Source of the DNA: an uncultured Hyphomicrobiales bacterium
GTDB lineage: Bacteria; Pseudomonadota; Alphaproteobacteria; Rhizobiales; Beijerinckiaceae
Assembly (NCBI GenBank): GCA_903861645.1
Contig: CAIOVE010000098.1
Span: 62,001 to 126,000 of the forward strand
Direction of reading: 5' to 3'
Length of the DNA: 64,000 bases
Shown: piece after piece, positions 60,321 through 64,000 of the stretch
How the letters are laid out: each line of letters starts with the position of its first letter
How positions within the stretch are numbered: the first letter of the stretch is position 1
Made by a program: the position numbers and the translations under genes
Notes under the pieces: model-generated
What the model saw: only the letters and a program-made list of their open reading frames with translations
Databases searched by the model: none
Told to the model about the DNA's origin: nothing

Positions 60321-62105
60321 ATGACGTTGTCGACGCACTTGGAGGGGACCGCCACGGAAGGCGGCGGGCTGGCGCGTGGCCTGCCGATGACAATCTTCGG
60401 CGTCGTATTTGGTCTGGTCGTCTGGATCGCCGCGGCGCCCTTCATCATGCTGCTTTACAGCTCCCTGTCCTCGGACAAGGACAAGCTGCCCTATGAATCC
60501 ACGCGGCTCTCGCTCGACAATTACATCGCCGTCCTCGCCGACGGACGCAATCTCGAACTGCTGGCGACGACGGCGGCCTTCACCATTGGCGCGACCGTCA
60601 TCGGCGTGGGGCTGGCGATATTCTTCGCCTGGCTGATCGAACGCACCGATGTTTTCGCGCGGCGTTTCCTGTTCGTCGCCATGCTCACGCCCATGGCCAT
60701 TCCGAGCATGATCTACGCGATGGCGTGGATTCAGCTCTGCGGCCCCAATAATGGACTCGTCAACGCCACGCTGGTCAATCTTGGCCTCGGATTCCTGCAA
60801 ATCAATGTGTTCTCGCTGCCGAGCATGATCGTCGTTCAGGGGCTCGCGCTCGCCTCGCACGCCTATCTGTTGATCGCTATTTCGTTCCGCAATTTCGACA
60901 CGAGCTTCGAGGAGCAGGCGTTCATGTGCGGGCGCGGCCGCTTCGCCACGGTTGTCGGCATAACCCTGCCCATGCTGAAGCCGGCGCTGCTCGCCGCGGG
61001 CCTTTTCTTCACCGTGGTCTCGATGGAGACCTTCGATATTCCGATCACGCTGGGCCTGACGTCGCATGTGCGGGTCGTCAGCACGTCGATCTATTGGGCG
61101 ACGCATCCAGAAAGCGGGCGCCTGCCTGATTATGGCGTGGCGAGCGCGCTGGCGGTGGGCCTCGTCGCCATCGCCTACGCGTTGATCAGCCTCTATACGC
61201 GCGCCACGCGCGACGCCAGGCGCTTCGTGTCCATCACCGCGCGCGGCTTTCGCCCGCGGCCCATTCCACTGGGTCCGTGGCGCTGGCCGCTCTTCGCCGT
61301 CGCCATGATCTTTGTCGTCGTGGCGGTGGGCTTGCCGCTGTTCATCCTGATCTGGCGTTCGCTGCTGCGGTTTTATCAATATCCATCGCTGGTCGCGCTT
61401 AATCAGCTCAACCTGAACGCGTATCGTAGCGTCTTCGCCGATGTCGACATGCCCGGCGTTATCGCCAACACATTTGGCCTTTCAGTTGGCTCGGCCGCCG
61501 CGGTCGTCGTGCTCGCCGCGGCCATCGCGTGGCAAACGGTGCGCGGCCCGGCGAGCCCCGCGTGGCGCGAAAGGCTCAACCGTCTCGCGTTCTTTCCGCA
61601 ATCGATTCCCGGCGTCGTCGTCGGTCTCGCGCTGATCTTCATTTATCTCTGGTTGCCCATTCCCATCTACGGCACGCTGTGGATCATGGGGCTCGCCATG
61701 GTCACGCGCTTTCTGGCCTATGCCGTGGGCTCGGCCATCGCGGCGCAGTTGCAGATATCCGGCGAGCTGGAGGAGGCCGCGCGCATCGCGGGCGCGAGCC
61801 GCGCCTTCACCTACTGGCGCGTCGTGCTGCCGCTGGTGACGCCCGCGCTCGTGGCGACTTTTCTCTGGGTGCTCATTCACATCGTGCGCGAGCTTGGCCT
61901 GTCGCTGATGCTCTACACGCTGCAATCGCAGGTGCTGTCGACCAAGATCTGGCTTCTGTGGGAGAATGGCCGCGTCGCCGACGCCTGCGCCACCGGCGTG
62001 CTGACGGTTCTCGGCCTTCTGGCCTTGCTCGGCGCGCCGGCGCTGGCGCGACTCGCGCGCGGCGGCTGGCGCGTGGTGGCGACGCGCCAGGGACGCGTCG
62101 CCTAG
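60321..62105 (+). CDS. ABC transporter permease with two fused membrane domains (FbpB-like)
   Basis: 594 aa with about twelve transmembrane helices in two halves. Each half has an EAA-type loop, EEQAFMCGRGRFATVVGITLPML in the first and EEAARIAGASRAFTYWRVVLPLV in the second. Such fused permeases occur in iron(III), thiamine or sulfonate-type importers. No matching ATPase or binding protein is adjacent in the same orientation. Its last 4 nt overlap the end of the convergent metal-binding receptor gene. Confidence 0.87.
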   Translation: MTLSTHLEGTATEGGGLARGLPMTIFGVVFGLVVWIAAAPFIMLLYSSLSSDKDKLPYESTRLSLDNYIAVLADGRNLELLATTAAFTIGATVIGVGLAIFFAWLIERTDVFARRFLFVAMLTPMAIPSMIYAMAWIQLCGPNNGLVNATLVNLGLGFLQINVFSLPSMIVVQGLALASHAYLLIAISFRNFDTSFEEQAFMCGRGRFATVVGITLPMLKPALLAAGLFFTVVSMETFDIPITLGLTSHVRVVSTSIYWATHPESGRLPDYGVASALAVGLVAIAYALISLYTRATRDARRFVSITARGFRPRPIPLGPWRWPLFAVAMIFVVVAVGLPLFILIWRSLLRFYQYPSLVALNQLNLNAYRSVFADVDMPGVIANTFGLSVGSAAAVVVLAAAIAWQTVRGPASPAWRERLNRLAFFPQSIPGVVVGLALIFIYLWLPIPIYGTLWIMGLAMVTRFLAYAVGSAIAAQLQISGELEEAARIAGASRAFTYWRVVLPLVTPALVATFLWVLIHIVRELGLSLMLYTLQSQVLSTKIWLLWENGRVADACATGVLTVLGLLALLGAPALARLARGGWRVVATRQGRVA

Positions 62106-62995
62106 TTCGCCAACGCTTCCACGAAGGCCGCGATGTTGTTGCGCATCATGGCCATGTAGGTCGCCGCCGGACCATCGGGCGGCGACAACGCGTCGGAGAA
62201 CAAGGGCTTGCCGATCCGCGCGCCGCTTTCCGTCGCGATGTTGCGGATGAGGCGGGGATCGCTGACGTTTTCGAGAAACACGGCCGGGATTTTTTCCGCC
62301 TTGATCTGTCGGATGATCTTGCCGACGTCGCGCGCCGAGGCCTCTGACTCCGTCGAAACGCCCTGCGGCGCGATGAACGCCATGCCATAGGCCTTGCCGA
62401 AATAGCCGAAGGCGTCATGCGTCGTGATGATGCGACGGTTCGCGGGCGGGATTTTCGCGATCGCGGCGCGCACCTCCGCCTCCAGCGCTTCGAGCCCCGC
62501 CAGATAGGCGGATGCATTGGCGTCGTAAACGTACTTGCCGGCGGGATCGGCCGCGATGAAACCATCGCGGATGTTGGCGACGTAGATTTTCGCGTTGGCG
62601 ATGTCCTGCCACGCGTGGGGGTCGGACTTGCCGCGCTCCTCGCCTTCGCCCGCGAGCGGCTTGACGCCCTTCGAGGCGACGATTTGCGGGGCCTTCGCGC
62701 CCGATGTCTGGATCAGTCGACCCAGCCAGCCCTCCAGCCCCAGCCCATTGACGACGATGGCTTGAGCCACCGACAGCAATTTGGAGTGCGCGGGCGAGGG
62801 CTCGAACACATGGGCGTCGCCGTTGGGCCCGACCAGGGCGGCGACCGCCACCCGTTCGCCGCCCACCTGCCGCGCGAAATCGCCAAGAATGGAGAAGGTC
62901 GCAACGACGCGCAGCGGCGCGTCCGCCCGCGCGGGCAGGGGGGCCGCAAGCGCGATCGAGGCGAGCCCGAGCAAATACTGTCTTCTGGTCCGCAT
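62102..62995 (-). CDS. Zinc/manganese ABC transporter substrate-binding protein (ZnuA/TroA family)
   Basis: 297 aa. TRRQYLLGLASIALAAPLPARA is a Sec or Tat-like signal. The four metal ligands appear as H62 (GDAHVFEPS), H127 (DPHAWQD), H193 (TTHDAFGYF) and D268 (FSDAL). The His-rich loop of true ZnuA is short and charged here (GEGEERGKSD), so Mn is possible, but two Zur-like sites upstream favour zinc. The znuBC permease/ATPase genes are not in the window. It is divergent from a TonB-dependent receptor. Confidence 0.88.
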   Translation of the reverse strand: MRTRRQYLLGLASIALAAPLPARADAPLRVVATFSILGDFARQVGGERVAVAALVGPNGDAHVFEPSPAHSKLLSVAQAIVVNGLGLEGWLGRLIQTSGAKAPQIVASKGVKPLAGEGEERGKSDPHAWQDIANAKIYVANIRDGFIAADPAGKYVYDANASAYLAGLEALEAEVRAAIAKIPPANRRIITTHDAFGYFGKAYGMAFIAPQGVSTESEASARDVGKIIRQIKAEKIPAVFLENVSDPRLIRNIATESGARIGKPLFSDALSPPDGPAATYMAMMRNNIAAFVEALAN

Positions 62996-63035
62996 TCCTA
63001 AATCCCGGACGGAAGGGGGTTGGACATTTCTGAAT

Positions 63036-63048
63036 GTTATAATATTAC
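63036..63048. promoter_or_regulatory. Zur-box-like palindrome 1
   Basis: GTTATAATATTAC is a near-palindrome of the type bound by the zinc regulator Zur in alphaproteobacteria (GTTATA-N-TATAAC-like). It lies 41 nt upstream of the metal-receptor start codon. Confidence 0.55.
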
Positions 63049-63063
63049 GTCGCAGAGTGCAAC

Positions 63064-63076
63064 GTTATAATATGAC
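63064..63076. promoter_or_regulatory. Zur-box-like palindrome 2
   Basis: GTTATAATATGAC repeats the first 10 bases of the palindrome 28 bp away. It lies 18 nt upstream of the TonB-receptor start codon, so a repressor bound here would block that gene. Two copies at a spacing of nearly three helical turns argue for a real operator. Confidence 0.55.
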
Positions 63077-63093
63077 ATATTGGAGATGGCGAC

Positions 63094-64000
63094 GTGCTTT
63101 GGTCCCCGCGGTTCGGTCTGTCAATGCTGGAAATTTTATGCTCATTGTCAATGAGTTGCGTCCTGGCGCAGGAATTGTCGGCCGAGGAGTTGGTTGCCTT
63201 GCCGACGATCGACGTGGTGGCGGCGCGCTTTAACGACGCCCGAAACAGCATACTGCCCCAGGTCGGGGCAAGCAGCTATGAATTGTCGCGTTCCGCGATC
63301 GAGGCCGCGCCACAGGGCGCGAACGCCGCATTAAATAACGTTCTGCTTCAGGCTCCCGGCGTGGCCCAGGACTCCTTTGGGCAACTGCATGTTCGCGGCG
63401 ACCACGCCAACCTGCAATACCGGATCAATGGCGTCATTATCCCCGAGGCCATCAGCGGCTTCGGGCAGGCGCTCGAAGCCCGCTTCGCGGATCGCATCAA
63501 CTTGATGACCGGCGCCTTGCCGGCTCAGTACGGCTATCGCACGGCGGGCGTCATCGATATTCAAACAAAAAGCGGCGCGCTGACGCCCGGCGGCAGCGTA
63601 AGCGTCTATGGCGGCGGGGCGGGGACGTTCAGCCCAAGCATCGAATATGGCGGCAGTGTCGGTCGCTGGGACTACTATATTTCCGGTAATTTTCTCACCA
63701 GTGGCCGCGGCATTGAAAATCCCGCGTCGAGTTTTCTGCCTACCCACGATCTGACCAATCAGGGCAAGGGCTTCGCCTTTATCTCCGGCGCGATCGATGA
63801 CACAACGCGCCTCAGCTTTTTCGGCGGAACATCCATGGGAACGTTCAAGATTCCCAATAACCCCGGCCAGGCCACCAGTTTTCAGGTCAATGGGCTGACC
63901 GACTTCGACTCCTCGAAGCTCAATGAACATCAGCGGGAGGAAAATCACTACGGCGTGGTCGCCTTGCAGAAAACGTTCGACAGGGCGGACGCTCAGCTCG
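63094..64000 (+). CDS. TonB-dependent outer-membrane receptor (partial, continues past window)
   Basis: About 302 codons from a GTG at 63094 (GGAG 8 nt upstream; ATG at 63124 is an alternative), open to the window end. A Sec signal ends VLAQE. The plug domain is clear: LNNVLLQAPGVAQDSFGQLHVRGDHANLQYRINGV, then the segment ending GYRTAGVIDIQTKSG. Beta-barrel strands begin near residue 185 (GYGG-type repeats). It imports a metal complex or similar across the outer membrane with TonB energy. The Zur-like operators and the divergent metal receptor suggest zinc, as for ZnuD. It is not closed by a stop codon in the window. Confidence 0.87.
   Translation, partial: MLWSPRFGLSMLEILCSLSMSCVLAQELSAEELVALPTIDVVAARFNDARNSILPQVGASSYELSRSAIEAAPQGANAALNNVLLQAPGVAQDSFGQLHVRGDHANLQYRINGVIIPEAISGFGQALEARFADRINLMTGALPAQYGYRTAGVIDIQTKSGALTPGGSVSVYGGGAGTFSPSIEYGGSVGRWDYYISGNFLTSGRGIENPASSFLPTHDLTNQGKGFAFISGAIDDTTRLSFFGGTSMGTFKIPNNPGQATSFQVNGLTDFDSSKLNEHQREENHYGVVALQKTFDRADAQL

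Overview
The window reads as chromosomal DNA of a GC-rich alphaproteobacterium, most likely of the order Hyphomicrobiales (Rhizobiales). The evidence is the set of lineage-restricted genes: chpT, ctrA and sciP (DUF1153), a TIGR02300-type zinc-ribbon protein next to tRNA-Pro, an aroA-cmk pair, and many solute-binding proteins of the Bug/TctC and NitT/TauT (NMT1-like) families. Genus cannot be fixed from the sequence. I see no phage, insertion sequence or CRISPR array; one gene is clearly interrupted.

Region 1 (1-10.4 kb) is a cell-cycle and motility block. cysQ (minus) is followed by chpT, cheA, cheW, cheY, cheB and cheR on the plus strand. The che genes overlap by 4 nt at most junctions. A bidirectional hairpin separates cheR from convergent ctrA. 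A 551-nt control region lies between ctrA and fliJ, then come a YbhN-like membrane protein and sciP. CheA is unusual (Hpt, dimerisation, kinase, two CheW-like domains, C-terminal receiver) and CheB has no receiver domain. CtrA-like TTAA-N7-TTAA sites lie at the left end and, imperfectly, upstream of chpT/cysQ and sciP.

Region 2 (10.5-24.2 kb) mixes housekeeping genes with a redox cluster. It holds mnmA, a PmtA-like methyltransferase and tRNA-Met(CAT) with a clear promoter. Next is a Tat-exported GMC dehydrogenase set (subunit 3, FAD subunit with a five-cysteine cluster, monoheme cytochrome c). A Bug receptor, a UbiD-family decarboxylase, uvrB, a ComEA-like protein and an aspartate aminotransferase follow.

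Region 3 (24.3-46.8 kb) is an accessory catabolic and transport area: a cytochrome P450, three tandem paralogous NMT1-like binding proteins without permeases, and a Tat-exported ThDP-dependent enzyme whose stop codon is 2 nt from a dihaem cytochrome c gene. It continues with another Bug receptor, msrP, mtnP-apt, a double-MaoC protein divergent from a Crp/Fnr regulator, ychF, a YchJ-like protein, two glycosyltransferases, and a run of luciferase-like monooxygenase, Bug receptor, cytosolic ThDP enzyme and MetE-like protein.

Region 4 (46.8-50.0 kb) returns to core genes: cmk, aroA, the TIGR02300 protein and tRNA-Pro(CGG). At 50.1-50.8 kb a methyltransferase gene is split by an in-frame TAG.

Region 5 (51-64 kb) is a second catabolic block: a Bug receptor, a 4,5-dihydroxyphthalate-decarboxylase-like protein, an MFS exporter, and a minus-strand operon (amidohydrolase/decarboxylase, alpha/beta hydrolase, MetE-like, NMT1-like binding protein). 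It is divergent from a luciferase-like monooxygenase, a VOC protein and an orphan two-domain ABC permease. The right edge holds a metal-binding ABC receptor divergent from a TonB-dependent receptor that runs off the window. Two Zur-box-like palindromes lie between them, which suggests a zinc-uptake locus.
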